Assembly: GCA_010093515.1 (NCBI GenBank) | Contig: MU001679.1 | Coordinates: forward strand, 265,474-329,473 | Direction of reading: 5' to 3' | Source: Lineolata rhizophorae | Lineage: Eukaryota; Ascomycota; Dothideomycetes; Lineolatales; Lineolataceae | DNA: 64,000 nt | Part shown: piece after piece, positions 11,518-22,699 of the stretch | How positions within the stretch are numbered: position 1 is the first letter of the stretch | Layout: each line of letters opens with the position of its first letter | Position numbers and translations under genes: made by a program | Notes under the pieces: generated by a model | What the model saw: only the letters and a program-made list of their open reading frames with translations | Database searches by the model: none | Told to the model about the DNA's origin: nothing

Positions 11518-12218
11518 TGTTGAAGAGATTCTCAAATAGCTTTCAGTAAAGTCAAACGCATCAAGTCGGAACAAATTTGACGATAATTCAGTTCAAAGAT
11601 CAAGCTGGAGCTGACATATATAAGCTGCGACTGAGTAGAGGGGAACCAGAGTCCCAGAAATACGCAATAAACTGTTCCGGAAATAATTCCGAGTCTCCGA
11701 GCCTCTTATCGGCTTGCGTCGGCTGTTCAAGATTAGCGGTAATGTTGCAGTGAGAATTTGCTTATTGAACATATAATGCAATCACATTTTTAGACTACTG
11801 TTTCATGGAGAGTCAAATAGATAGCTCCTAGAAAGCTGCGTCTAAATTGACATGGAGAATTCTGCTTTACATAGCTCATCTGAGTGCAGTGAAGGTCTGG
11901 GAGCTTGGCTTGGTCGGAAGTTGAGTTTAGCCGAAGCCGAAAGCTTCCTTTTCCGAACCCTTAGGCTTTGACCAAAGATCTTGAACCTCCACAAAAACAG
12001 CATTATCCAACTTCACAAGGCCGTGCGCATTGCGATTTTTCCAATACTTCTTTCACAAACAACTTGGGAAACTCGAATTCTCCTGTTCTAGCTTTGGCGC
12101 TTTACAGGTGACGCTGCCACTTTTTGCGCCCCGGCTCATCTCCTCCGTCCACTGGCGAATCCGCCGCACTTTAGCACCCTATCCGTTACCACCATAACCA
12201 CACACGCTTTCATTCACA
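11518..12218. other. intergenic, divergent promoters of the dehydrogenase and TOM6 genes
   Basis: This is AT-richer than the DNA to the left and has no supportable ORF. The two flanking genes are transcribed away from each other, so both promoters lie here. Confidence 0.55.
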
Positions 12219-12547
12219 ATGCCTGCCGGTCGTCCCCTCGTTGGCCGCAATAGCCAGCAGTCTGAGTCGACGTTCAAGACCGTCGTGAACGGCATAACCT
12301 CGAGCGAGAACCGGACCGTCGTGACGGCCGTGGGCCTATTCGCCGTACGTCAGCTTCCGCTGCTTCATGCTCTATGATATCAATGTTAGAGAGAAGACTG
12401 ACTTGTCTGTCGGCTTAGGTCGGCGTCGCGTTCCTGCACAGCAGCTGGAGCGAGATCCTGCTACCGTAAGTCGCACATTGGACCCGACGACATCTTCCGC
12501 TACGCCTTTCACCCGGCAAGTACCCTAATAGTGATTGCAGAGCATAA
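12219..12547 (+). CDS. TOM6: Tom6-like small subunit of the mitochondrial TOM complex
   Basis: Three short exons (12219-12344, 12419-12465, 12541-12547) encode 59 residues, MPAGRPLVGRN...ENRTVVTAVGLFAVGVAFLHSSWSEILLPA. There is a polar N-terminal half and a single C-terminal membrane segment (~33-52), then a short intermembrane-space tail. This is the plan of Tom6, and yeast Tom6 ends similarly (ALNGAFFVAGVAFIQSPLMD...). The role would be to stabilise the Tom40 import channel. The last coding exon is only 7 nt (A GCA TAA), after an intron with a CTAAT branch and TGCAG acceptor. The first intron is 74 nt with donor GTACGT and acceptor TTAG. The alternative assignment is another small TOM subunit. 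Confidence 0.72.
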
Positions 12548-13016
12548 AACCAATTACTTGGGCGGAGGTCTGCATTCGGTTGTGGGTGCACTATATGAGC
12601 TTCAAGAGGTCGGATATTGAAAGCAAAGACGTTTGGCGATGGCCCTCCAACTTGTGCATAGGGGGTTTATTGTACGATAAGGAAAGAGATAAGAGTTAAT
12701 ATTAATGTCCGGTCTACATGGTGTGCTAGGATAGCACGCACACGAACCAATTCACACCTCCATTAATGTCTGAGTATTATTGCAACCGAAACTTTGACCA
12801 ACTTGGCAAAGCAATCGTTTCAATTTTTCAGTAAGATCAATTTAAGTAGGTTTGCCTATGTGTTCCATGACGAAGACTTCCCATTGCGGCTCAAAAAGCT
12901 GGAAAGAAACTCGCTATGCCTCTTGATGTCACTTGTATTGAGGCCGAAAACAAAACTTGGTCTCCAGAGGTTGTGAATTTCCAGCAACAATTTCAAACAG
13001 TGTGGTTTCAAGGGCC
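12548..13016. other. intergenic, lower GC
   Basis: Nothing supportable. It holds the 3' flank of the TOM6-like gene, and a short + strand ORF without family features. Confidence 0.5.
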
Positions 13017-15029
13017 TCATCCTCCAGGAAAACTAAGAACCCCTAATGAAAGCGATGTCAGTACCATTTCAACGCTAAATCGGCGAGACAGACACTTATG
13101 CCGTATATGTGCGGAACTAGTATCCACATCCGAGGGTTTTGCATTTCTGTTAACACTGACAGCTGCGGCATGCGGATTTGGTGTTCTTAAAGCTAGTTGG
13201 CAGTCTGTTAATTCAGATCGTTCGAGGGGTTTAGGGATTGGGTGTCCCGGTCTCACCAAGTCTCCGCATACTGTATTCATCAGATTATGCAACTGACTTT
13301 CCATGTCAAGCAGACCGAGCTGCGAGATTTGATGCTGAATTCTGGATTTGAACGCGTTTGCAAGATCTCCCTGGCAATTGTCCCGTGCGATTTGCTCTGC
13401 GGTCTTGCCCTCGGCATTGAAGGCATGGAGAGTTCCTCGAGCGCGATTAGTGTGAGTGGATCTACAAAAACCGGTTTACCATTAGGATGCTTGCAAACTT
13501 ACTCCAGGCATTTGAATGCTTGATCTCCTTGATGAGCCTAGTCCAAGCGTCAGCATGCTTGCTGTCGTTTTGGGGCTCTCCCTGCCTAGCTATCTCGTGA
13601 AGCAGCGTATAGCCATTCCTTGGGTCATCGGCAGAATTTTCGGAGTCTGCTAAACACGCGTCAGCACATGCTCAATGACTATTTAAGTGGCCTATTCAGT
13701 TCACTTTGCTTTTCAATGTTGCCACATGTACCAGTCAGGTCTCTTCCAGTCGTACTCGGAGCACAGGCACTTCTCGACATGAATCCAATTCCCCTCTTAG
13801 ATAGCTTTCTACCACGGAAGTCTCTTGCTCACATAATTTCTAGGGTACGAAATCTAAAGCGACCCTCCCAGCCAGGTTGCGAGATTTTCTAATGCCGAAT
13901 CGCCCATACCTAGATAGTACGTCGGCCCCGATGAATTTTCTAGGTCGATGTCTTTCAAAGCTGCAGATACAAGCTTTCGGTATGCGGCTCCATCTTCGGG
14001 GAATTCTTCGCTGCAAGTTTCGCGCAGATATACCGAGAAGCTCAGATAATGCGACCAAAGAATTCTCTTTAGAGTCTCTTTTCACCATCTTGCTCTCCAC
14101 GTTCCTACCGTAGTCATGATTGGCATTGAGCATCATAAGTTCAACTTGATGAGTCCTCCCGCCAGCCGTATGTTCCGTTTCCATTCCGATGACGTGGAAG
14201 AAAGGTCCTCGAAGCAAGATCTCCTGTTCTTCGTTGTCCAAAATACAAGCGACTGGCATTGTGCATATGGAAGTGACCACGGTGGCAGGATAACGCTTGT
14301 GATAATGCTCGAGGAGTTCTAAGTGCAGTCCATAAATGTGAATCATCCAGGACATAGAATCCTCATTTAGTCCGCAAGTAAAGTTCCCCGCTGTAGCCTT
14401 CGATATGCCGCTAGAAATAAGAGACAGAGGAATTGCGAAAGTCCTGTCTGCTACGTTCCCCGTCTCTGCGATGCTCCTGAAGTCTTCAGCCATGCTTGGA
14501 GACACGCTCATTCCTCAATAAGTGATCCCTTCAAAGTGGCTATATTTGGGGTCGCCCACGTTTGACAGCCGAAAGTTATACAGCTCGATAGTCAGGCACT
14601 CTACCAGTGCGGCTGCTGTGACAAGATGATCTTGACTGACACTTTCCTTACGCAACAATTCATAAACCAAGCGGACATAGGAAATCATATCCGGCCTTCG
14701 AACAGTAAATTTCGAGTGCGATCGAATCCTCCTTGGCCCCGATGCGCATCTCTTCCTCTGCAATATCGGCGTAAATCGTTGAACCTCTCCAAAGTCTGCC
14801 CCAGATCGTTGCGAAGCTGTGGTGAATAGCTGTCGATCGGCTTTTAGACGAAGTCCCATATCTTCCTACGCAAGGCATCATGCCCTTTTGGCGATCGCCA
14901 TGATCTCCGAACGTCAAATATGGCATTTCGCACGACGTCCATCCTCATCTTCTCATCGTTGCCCGCAAAGGCTGACAGACTCTTCACGTTGGTGAAGACA
15001 GGCCGGCGAAGTCGAGAATTTGTTTCCAT
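13017..15029 (-). pseudogene. broken ankyrin-type gene of the NLR/accessory kind
   Basis: Protein-like segments follow each other on the minus strand but in changing frames, with no good splice sites between most of them. The left (3') part has ankyrin-like pieces (NGYTLLHEIARQG; TLHAFNAEGKTAEQIARDN). The right (5') part begins METNSRLRRPVF and has helical, charged segments typical of fungal STAND or ankyrin proteins. A middle segment around 14.2-14.4 kb (VTSICTMPVACI) is well formed but unrecognised. I count at least five breaks, so this looks like a decayed gene. Its family is inferred from the ankyrin pieces only; a weak likeness of the middle part to ADP-ribosyltransferase folds is possible but unproven. 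Confidence 0.55.
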
Positions 15030-16173
15030 TTTGTCAGTGTTTTGTTGTGAGAAGAATGCGCGCTCCGAGTTGTGTTTAGAGGAGTAGGAAACGACGTAGT
15101 AGGTGGCAGCTCTACAAGAAAAGTTGACTTTGGCAGCTAGACACAAGGCCAAAGTCGTCCTTAGAGCATTCCGTCCTATTGTACGTATCAAAATGGTTAG
15201 GTTGGGCTGTCCCATGACACTCTCGTCTCGCTTGGCGATTCATGTCAGTGGCACTTCCGGAACAATTCAGGTGCAGTGACACTCTTGTCACAAACGAAGA
15301 ATTGCATATTTAATGCAATGCGAGTTGCATGCTATCCTGCTTTCCTTCTCTTGGCTGAACTATGACAGCCTTCTAGACTCTGCCACAAGTCGTGATTAGC
15401 CAATGGTCTACGTGGTTTCGACACTACGCAGTTATCGGATGAACGTCAATAGCACTTCACCGACAGTTCAACCGCAATGACACGCTTCTCCAAACGGAGA
15501 ATCGCAGATTTGATGCAATGCAAGCTGCATGCTATCCCGCTTTCCTATCTCTTTGTCACACCATAAGACTCTTCTAGACTTGTCAGAAGTCCCAATAAAC
15601 CAATCACCTAGATTGTTTCGAAATCGTGCGATCATCCTAAAATGCTGAAAGTGGGTGCTTTTTAGCCTTGCTAGTAGGAAGGCTGATGGCTACAAATGTT
15701 CAAGGATAGGTTAAAATTTGGGGTCTTCTGGAGTGGTTTCTATGACAAAACGCGCAAAAATTTTGAGTCAGGCTGTGCTCTCGGCAGGAACTACCAAAGC
15801 TCGAATCTCATATTTCAGTGGGCTTGACGCATATTTTCCAGTGATTGTCTCGCCCGTTCTAGAGTGACCAACTTGCTTAGGCCCATGCAGCCAAGCGACG
15901 CTAGAGGATTGCACATACAGCCCAAGGAAAAGAGATGACTAGATGTCTCGCTGAAAACGGAAGCCTGCAGCTTTCCTAAGAGATAACGACATACCCACCC
16001 TACGCCTCAGTGTGAATCTGCCAAGAGTTTTGCGGACATTGATTGCTTGGCCTTCCACTCACTTGAGCCTCATTTTGGGTTGATACTACTCGTACTGGAG
16101 ATTTATCTCTTGCCAACTAGCGCTCCCTCTCTGCCGGCGAAACGCTTGTCGGTAAATCCAAAGTCCAATCTAA
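15030..16173. other. gene-free, lower-GC stretch between two relics
   Basis: It contains the ~200-bp tandem duplication listed separately. Otherwise no gene, RNA or mobile-element end is recognisable. Confidence 0.55.
15236..15640. repeat. diverged ~200-bp tandem direct duplication
   Basis: Unit A (about 15236-15435) and unit B (about 15436-15640) align at an offset of about 200. For example 15301-15340 and 15501-15540 match at 34 of 40 positions, and five of the six differences are transitions. Similarity continues through TTCTAGACT and TTTCGA blocks further right. A weaker start of a third unit may lie just left of unit A (TGACACTCTCGTCT near 15215). Confidence 0.8.
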
Positions 16174-17523
16174 AATGGATCTGCTCTGTGCCGGTGCATT
16201 AGCTCTTACGCTTGTAGCTGCTTGCTCCACCATCTTTTATAAATCAAAGAAGTCCTGGAGGCAACCGAAAACAGCCAGAAAGCCAATGTAGAGTTGCTGA
16301 TTACCACCAAGTGGATCCATCTTTTGTTCCAAGAACAACGAAACATGGCGGCTCAGCTTCACTGCAAATCGAGGAAACATGGCTTTCTTCTATCTTGCAA
16401 CGAGACCGACTGCGGAGCGATGATCAATGAAGTAATCAACTTGGTGCAGAAATTAAGAGACCGAGCACTGTCTTCCAAAGCTCCGTTCATGGTCAATTGT
16501 CTCCGGTAGAAACATCAAGTCGAAGTCTTGGTTGGCGACTTAAAAGCCCGTGAAGGCTAGATCCTTTTATTACTGGGATTCATCGTAGCGTAAGTCGTAT
16601 CTCAACATTTTACAAGCGGAAGGAAGCCAGGCTGACTTGCGGCCACCCGCATCTAGGCAAACCAGCATCAAGGCTCATGAACACATGACTGGGTTGCAGA
16701 AACTATCGTGAGAGAACCGAAATCGCAGACCCTTTTGATTCTGTGAGTCTCGTGGATGACTCCAGAAGCGCGGTTAAAGACTACGTGAACAAAGCAGAAG
16801 TAGACATTATCACTTGGCATGGGTACTACTTTACGGATAGTCGACCTCCAGAATACGTCGAATCCCGCGAGAAACTTTCGAACTCGGCATACGTTGGGGA
16901 CTGGTCAACATTCTGGAAGACGGTGAAAAATGGAAAGGACGAGTTTGAAGAAGATTGGATCAACTATACCAGGATAAGTAGGCCCTCTACACTCGGGCGA
17001 TATTGCAGCCCTGCGCCGACGAAAATGTCTCGCAGAGCCTTCGTCGATGGAAGATCAAGTTTCACTCTAGACGCCACTTCACCAGGCAAGTGCATCAGCA
17101 GAAATCGTGCAAAAAATGTTGCATTGCGGTGCTTTCAGTGTGTAATTTCTGCGGCTCTAAGAATAAATGTATGGCCTGTACCGACTATTTGGAGTTGGAG
17201 GGATTGCACGAACTCGATGGACCGACAGTAATTTCAAATATCGAAGTTTGACTGCTCTAGAGATTGCGAGAGAGTTTGGGTGCAGCCACCTCTACGGCCT
17301 CCTTAGTCCGACAATCTTTCATCCCGTGCCTACAGAAGATACCGTTGCTCTCCAAATGCAGTTCCATGATATGATAGTCGATGACCTCTCGGAGTGGTCG
17401 TTAGCATCATCAATGCGTTTGCCAGAACTGGGCGTTCTAACTGAACTGGAGTCTCCCGCAATGTGGTTCCCCCTGCCATCTGTTGGCCAGGGCACATGCC
17501 GTGCGGTCAGCAATGATGTATGA
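16174..17523 (+). pseudogene. broken STAND/ankyrin-family relic
   Basis: The + strand opens with a short hydrophobic ORF (MDLLCAGALALTLVAAC...) and a helical segment (16294-16509) resembling the N-terminal domains of fungal STAND proteins. From ~16690 to 17523 come pieces of a fungal ankyrin protein: GDWSTFWKTVKNGKDEFEEDWIN, TPLHQASASAEIVQKMLHCG, then RSLTALEIAREFGCSHLYGLLSP, FHPVPTEDTVALQMQFHDMI and LPELGVLTELESPAMWFPLP. The pieces are in changing frames, with roughly three or more breaks. Part of the disruption might be introns, but no complete model works. I read it as a decayed gene. Confidence 0.55.
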
Positions 17524-18304
17524 AAATTATGTTTATTATGCTGCCTTGCGCATTCGAATAGGGATACTTGTTCCGCTTCGACGAGAGGGATCTACTAGTA
17601 GGTAAATACTACATCTTCGGCACGGAACACTTCCAGCTGGTTCGTACCACCGTCGATTCACCACCATCTGAAATTCAGCAGGGAATCTGCTTTGCGGGAG
17701 GATGAAGCTGGAGTGATCAGGTTTCAACTTGCTTCGCTACAGTATGTTGGTTCAAATGCTCCTTGCTGCAGGTTATGATAAAGTGGAAGGGGAAAACATG
17801 TAAACGAACAGTAGCTAAGCTGCAAGGATTGCATGGCTGTCAGGCGCCCTTGTGGCTGTATTCCTTTTTCCTTATGTCTTTTCCTTTTCAAATAAAATGT
17901 AATGAGCACACAAGTATAAGAACATTCTCTTTTCTAACTTGCCCTATTCAGAATTTCAGCCACCCCAATTTATCGTGCCAGTGTAGCTAACGAATAGGCC
18001 AAAACATCTTTGTCAAAGCTAGAGCGCTGCAAGTCTGAAAGTACCCATTGAGTTCTCCAACTGTGAAGACTTCTAGCAGCAATGCATTAAGAAGACGGAT
18101 ATAGGCTCCACATTCTTGCTAGGTATTTTGCGTGAATTAGTTTGAAAGAGCTGCTGCTGCTGCATGCGGCCATGCAGCCATGAGTCTGACCTCCAGTCGG
18201 TGAACATCATGCCTCATATCTTCGTACCAAACGCATTACATGACCACTATAACTCGCAGCTAGATATTAAACCTCTGAACATTCACAAAGTGAGTGCGTT
18301 GTCC
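17524..18304. other. gene-free stretch beyond the pantothenate kinase 3' end
   Basis: Moderately AT-rich with no supportable ORF. A short CTG run lies near 18150. Confidence 0.5.
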
Positions 18305-20138
18305 TCAACTCTCAGGCCTTGCCATCGACTTCGCAATTGGATGTAGCGCCTCCAAGCTATTCCGGCGGCCCCAATTCCTCGGCTGACGCTTGAGGAAGGC
18401 CCCCACAGCACCAAGATACCCTTCGTGCCGCAGAAAGTACGCTTGCTTCTCGCCCTTGGACCAAAAGCGAATGGCGTACGAGAGCGTGTTCATGGTCTGG
18501 CGGTGACCGCCGATGAAAGACCCACCAAAGTATATATGGCCCAGATTGTGCTTTTCAGCGTGCAAGTACGCGATTTGGCCGATGTTATTGCTGAACCAGG
18601 CGAATGAGCCATCAGCATAGATGCAGTAAAAACCTGGTCACACATTTCGGCTTCGTGCAGCTCTCCCTCACTGGGGCTAAATGGGGACTCACCTCACAGC
18701 GTACAATAGGCTCCTACTAATATCCTCCGCCCTGAACATCCCCAATTCCTTTCCTCCTCCGCCATCTCCGTTCGCTTCTCCTTCTCTCGCATCTCCGTTA
18801 GCTAGTCCGCCATGGTCTTCCGCATCTCGCTCCGCCTCCCTCTTCATCTTATATACCTTGCCAAAACTGCTCGCAATCGTCGTCGACTTAAGTCCAATCT
18901 TGCCGTACCCTTGGCCGTAAATGTCGCCGACCAGCATGTCGACGGCTGTGTTGTCGCCCCGGTCCGACATACGCAGCATCTCATCAAAGTTGCGTGCGCC
19001 GGTGAGCAGGGACAGAAGGCCCCAGAGTGTGCCGCCGCCGAGAGATGTGCCACCGATACGCTCGTACTGGCGAGGACCGGAAACTTTTACCATGGAGACG
19101 CCCGAGCCGATGTTAACGAGGAGGTACGGGTATATATCCGGGCGAGCGTCGACAAAGTGCATCGGGTCTGATTCAGTATAGGTGAAAACTTCGTTGGGAA
19201 TTTCGGTTATGAAGAAGTCAAGGCCTGAGTACGTTAGCGACCAATGGCACAAGACTCACTCCGCGATCCCTACGAACCTATAATTAGACACTCCATTTCA
19301 TCCTCCCGCAACACTTCCACACCCAGAGCGTCTCTAATCTTGTCGTAGTATTTGAATGCACCTCCACCTGTTGCCATAACGCACAGCTCCGGTCCACCGT
19401 GCCCATTCGCAGCATGATGGTCGCGCTGCAATCGCCGCATGAACTCGACGCACGCATCGATCTTGTCCGTCTCGAATTTTAAGAAGTTGAGCCGCCCGCC
19501 GAGCTCTACCTCGGGCTGCTTGCTCTTGTCCGTACCAGTTTCGCGCGAAAAATATACGAGCTTGGCGAGTGATCCTCCGATCTGAAATAGAGCGCGCAAA
19601 TAGCGCGCCGTTAGCTTCCGCGCGTAGAGAAAATAGAGTTTTGACCTCAACGAGAACCATGACTCCGCTGGGAAGGTGCACGCCATATAAGGCCAGAGTC
19701 GCCAGCTCCCATATGGCTCAGCAGCGACGAGAAGAACCCCACCTACGTACGTACATCAACCGCGATATGGCTCACGACCGCCGTGTGGTTCGGCAGTCGG
19801 ATATCCTTATTCTCATGCTTGAAGTCCTCGTCCACCGTCGAGCCTCCGGGCGTCGTTGCCTCGTCCTCGACTATGAAGGCGCCCTGCACATTGATGCGCA
19901 CCGTTCCGGGGTGTGATATCGCCGACTCTATCCGCGCAGGGTCCGTGGCCACCGCTGTGCCGGCCAATTGAGGCCGTTTGCCAGCCGCATGGCCGCCGCC
20001 GCTGGAGGGCAAAGAGGTGGTGGAGCTGTTCGCGACGTCGGAGGGGATCGCGATAGGAGGGGCGTCGCGGGCGGCAGGAGTGCCGGAGGTCTGGGCAGCG
20101 TCACGGGTCGCTTCTTCCGCACTCGAGCCGCCCGGCAT
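18305..20138 (-). CDS. pantothenate kinase (CoA synthesis)
   Basis: Exons 20138-19755, 19581-19278, 19224-18693 and 18590-18305 encode 501 residues. The eukaryotic type II (fumble-like) family is clear: the phosphate-binding strand [13 protein letters not shown] begins at ~128. It is followed by [15 protein letters not shown], the active-site block [31 protein letters not shown], and the C-terminal [20 protein letters not shown] and [25 protein letters not shown]. It phosphorylates pantothenate, the committed step of CoA synthesis (yeast Cab1). The N-terminal ~75 residues are a disordered Ser/Ala/Thr-rich extension. A low-complexity insert of ~35 residues (rich in Gly, Glu, Asp) lies before the last intron. 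Introns are 173, 53 and 102 nt, each with a good branch site; every join restores a conserved motif. Confidence 0.9.
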
Positions 20139-21289
20139 CTTGTGCGGCTAGGTTGATATGCGCCGGGGCTGTATCCCGGGCAGCGGCGCGGGTCGCGCTC
20201 GAGGCAACGAAGAGACGAAGGATTCCCAAGTCCCGTTCTCGCGCGAAGAAAAGAGAAACCCCGAAGACGAGAGCGATGCGCTGTCGCGTTCTGTCGATTG
20301 ACCGATGACAAGACCGCGCTCGGCGGGGCGTAGCTACGGACGCGCCAGCTAGCAAAAGCGGTCACCGAAAATTGCTCGTCTCTCTTCGCGAGCCGTGCCA
20401 GCTTCTGACTCAGGCGGAAGAGGCCTGGATGTGAGGGCTTGACTGTTCGGAGTACGGAGTGCAGCTCCTCGCGGTGGCGGCTTATCCGTTTTGCATCTTT
20501 TATACAGGCGGCAAATGCAGCCGAAGCGCTCCGTCAGAACGTGTAGGTTAATTGCAACGGTGCGCCGGGGTGGCGGCCGAGGTCTGCTCCATCCGCCCGG
20601 CTCTTGTGTCTTTGGTGATCGGTCGGCTCCAAGCTTCGCCCGAGGTGTGTCGGCGGTGCCCCACGGCTCTCACCGGGCCGCGAGCCAAGCCCGTTCTTAC
20701 TGTGCGCCTCGGAAAGCCTCGCACCACCTCCGTTTTGGTATCACTTGTTTCAGCCTTATTTTGCTAGAGCAATCGAAATTATGTCACGCTTTGTATGTGC
20801 TCTGTAGGTTGCTATCGATAACATGCGGGGGGGGCACGATGCCCGCCGCCTGCAGCTGCGCGAACTGTGCTGCGCGCTAACCAAATGCGGCAGACTGTGA
20901 GACTCGCCGGCAGCTCACTCCGCGCTTCACATCCACTTGAGGACGAGGAGAGAGTCAGAATAAGTGGGTTAAAAACTGGTATGCGCTAAGAGGCTTGCAT
21001 GATAGTAGCACCGCTTTCAAGGGGACGTACTGTTCTGTGGTTTACGATGTGCTGATTTCCGGACGATCCGCACTGGATATCAATCAAACAAAAACAGAGC
21101 TGAACTGGCACATTATGCGGCTGATAATGTAGCCAAGGAACTAAAATTCCTTTTTTCAGATTGTTGATTGCACTTAAACAGGTTTGAGTCTCCTGGTACA
21201 AGGTGGAAAGCTCAAAGTGCATTACCCGTAGTTAAATTGCTCCATTTAACGCCTGGATATTTACTCCAACTTATCCCTGCAAAGACAGC
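20139..21289. other. intergenic, divergent promoters
   Basis: Positions 20139-20700 are GC-rich promoter DNA of pantothenate kinase, with a TTCGGAGTACGGAGTGC element at 20446-20462. The right part is AT-richer and leads to the kinase-like gene. No gene is seen. Confidence 0.5.
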
Positions 21290-22699
21290 ATGTACTGGAA
21301 GTCGTACAAGATCAAGGCCAATGCGATGACACGAGAACTATACGTGCTCCTCCAAGATTCCAAGGGGTCCTGCCGTTTACTCTCCAGCTTTGCAGAAGAC
21401 GTTCAAGACCCGGAATGCCTCGAAAGTCGACTTCTTTCTCATTTTTTGGACTCAGCAGATAGTCCTAAGCTCAGTTCATTCAAGTCTAAATCCTTGGCAG
21501 AAGATGCAATTCATGAAGCAGTCGAGGAAGCCTGGATTCGCGGTGCCTACACGCCTCAAGGCATCAAGCCGCATTCAATCCTTCGGATCAAGTCCAGCGC
21601 CACCGGGTTATTGGGGGTGCTCGTCAACAACCTGGATGATTACAATACATTCTACTCCTATCTGAAGCCACTTGATCAGTACTTCAACAAGTCAGTTCAA
21701 GGAGAAGGCGGGTACCTGACTCCGCCTTCCGAGGTCGATCACATTGAATACCGCACTGTCACGTACGTCCGCGCCTTCGACAGCTATCGCAGTACAAGTC
21801 GCACTGCCAAGATCGGCTCAAGCCAGGACATCGTCGTCTACAAAGGCATTTCCTTCCTCGACTTCCTCGCATTCGGCGAAGGCCGCTTCCGCGAATACGT
21901 GAACGCCATCTACCGAGAGCATCACCTCATCTCGTCCGTGATCCCACCCCATCCAAACATCATGGCGGCACCTAAGGCGTACGTCACACTTGATTCAACC
22001 TTCCCCGACGGCTCCACAGTGCCGCGGATCTGCGGTTGCATCTTCCCGTATTACAACAACGGCTCCCTTGCAGCTGTCCTCAATCGTAGCGTGGAAGAAC
22101 GGACCAGGATCTCTTTGAAGAGGAAAGCTAAGTGGTGCTATCAGCTGGTGTCCGCGATGGCGCATGTGCATTTCGTTGCCAGTGCTTGGCATCAGGACCT
22201 TAAGCCGCCGAACATCCTAATTGACGACAACGACGACCTCCTGCTCATCGATTGGGAGCAAGTGGGACAAGGTGGCTTCTTCATAGCGCCGGAATCGGAT
22301 GGCACGTTTGATGTTAGCACTGTCGAGGAAGATGGCGGGAAGCAAAAGTTGGTGTACACGCGCTACGAAGGGCCTAGAAGAGTCAACAACACACTGAGCC
22401 ACCCAGAATGGAACGTCCTTCCGACATGGAAAGAAGAGCACCCTAAAGCAGTTGAGTTGGCGGAAGTGCACAGCACCGGTGCAACCTTATACTTGCTTCT
22501 CGAGCAAGTGCGGCTAGTCCACGTCGAAGGAGTGAGCGACTATTCCGCCGAGGAAGTACGTTGGTCGGAGTGGTCTGATGATATTCCGCAGTCTTGGAAG
22601 GAGTCCATCACAAAGTGCAGAATGCTGGACCCCAACGAGAGGATTGGCATGATGGAGTTGCTCGAATTTTGGAAGACGGAATATGGCAAACTTAGCTAG
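21290..22699 (+). CDS. divergent protein-kinase-like protein
   Basis: A single-exon ORF of 469 residues. The C-terminal two thirds follow the protein-kinase fold: a candidate lysine in IVVYKG (K185), a helix-C glutamate in YREHHLIS (E210), a hinge-like IFPYYNNGSL, and the catalytic loop HQDLKPPNIL (D303, K305, N308). The metal-binding DFG is replaced by DWE (D321), which keeps the essential aspartate. I see no clear glycine-rich loop. The N-terminal ~150 residues have no recognisable domain. Catalytic residues suggest it may be active, but the substrate is unknown. Such divergent, often single-exon kinases are expanded in Pezizomycotina accessory gene sets. The first ATG was taken; MTRELYV at residue 13 is an alternative start. 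Confidence 0.75.
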   Translation: MYWKSYKIKANAMTRELYVLLQDSKGSCRLLSSFAEDVQDPECLESRLLSHFLDSADSPKLSSFKSKSLAEDAIHEAVEEAWIRGAYTPQGIKPHSILRIKSSATGLLGVLVNNLDDYNTFYSYLKPLDQYFNKSVQGEGGYLTPPSEVDHIEYRTVTYVRAFDSYRSTSRTAKIGSSQDIVVYKGISFLDFLAFGEGRFREYVNAIYREHHLISSVIPPHPNIMAAPKAYVTLDSTFPDGSTVPRICGCIFPYYNNGSLAAVLNRSVEERTRISLKRKAKWCYQLVSAMAHVHFVASAWHQDLKPPNILIDDNDDLLLIDWEQVGQGGFFIAPESDGTFDVSTVEEDGGKQKLVYTRYEGPRRVNNTLSHPEWNVLPTWKEEHPKAVELAEVHSTGATLYLLLEQVRLVHVEGVSDYSAEEVRWSEWSDDIPQSWKESITKCRMLDPNERIGMMELLEFWKTEYGKLS

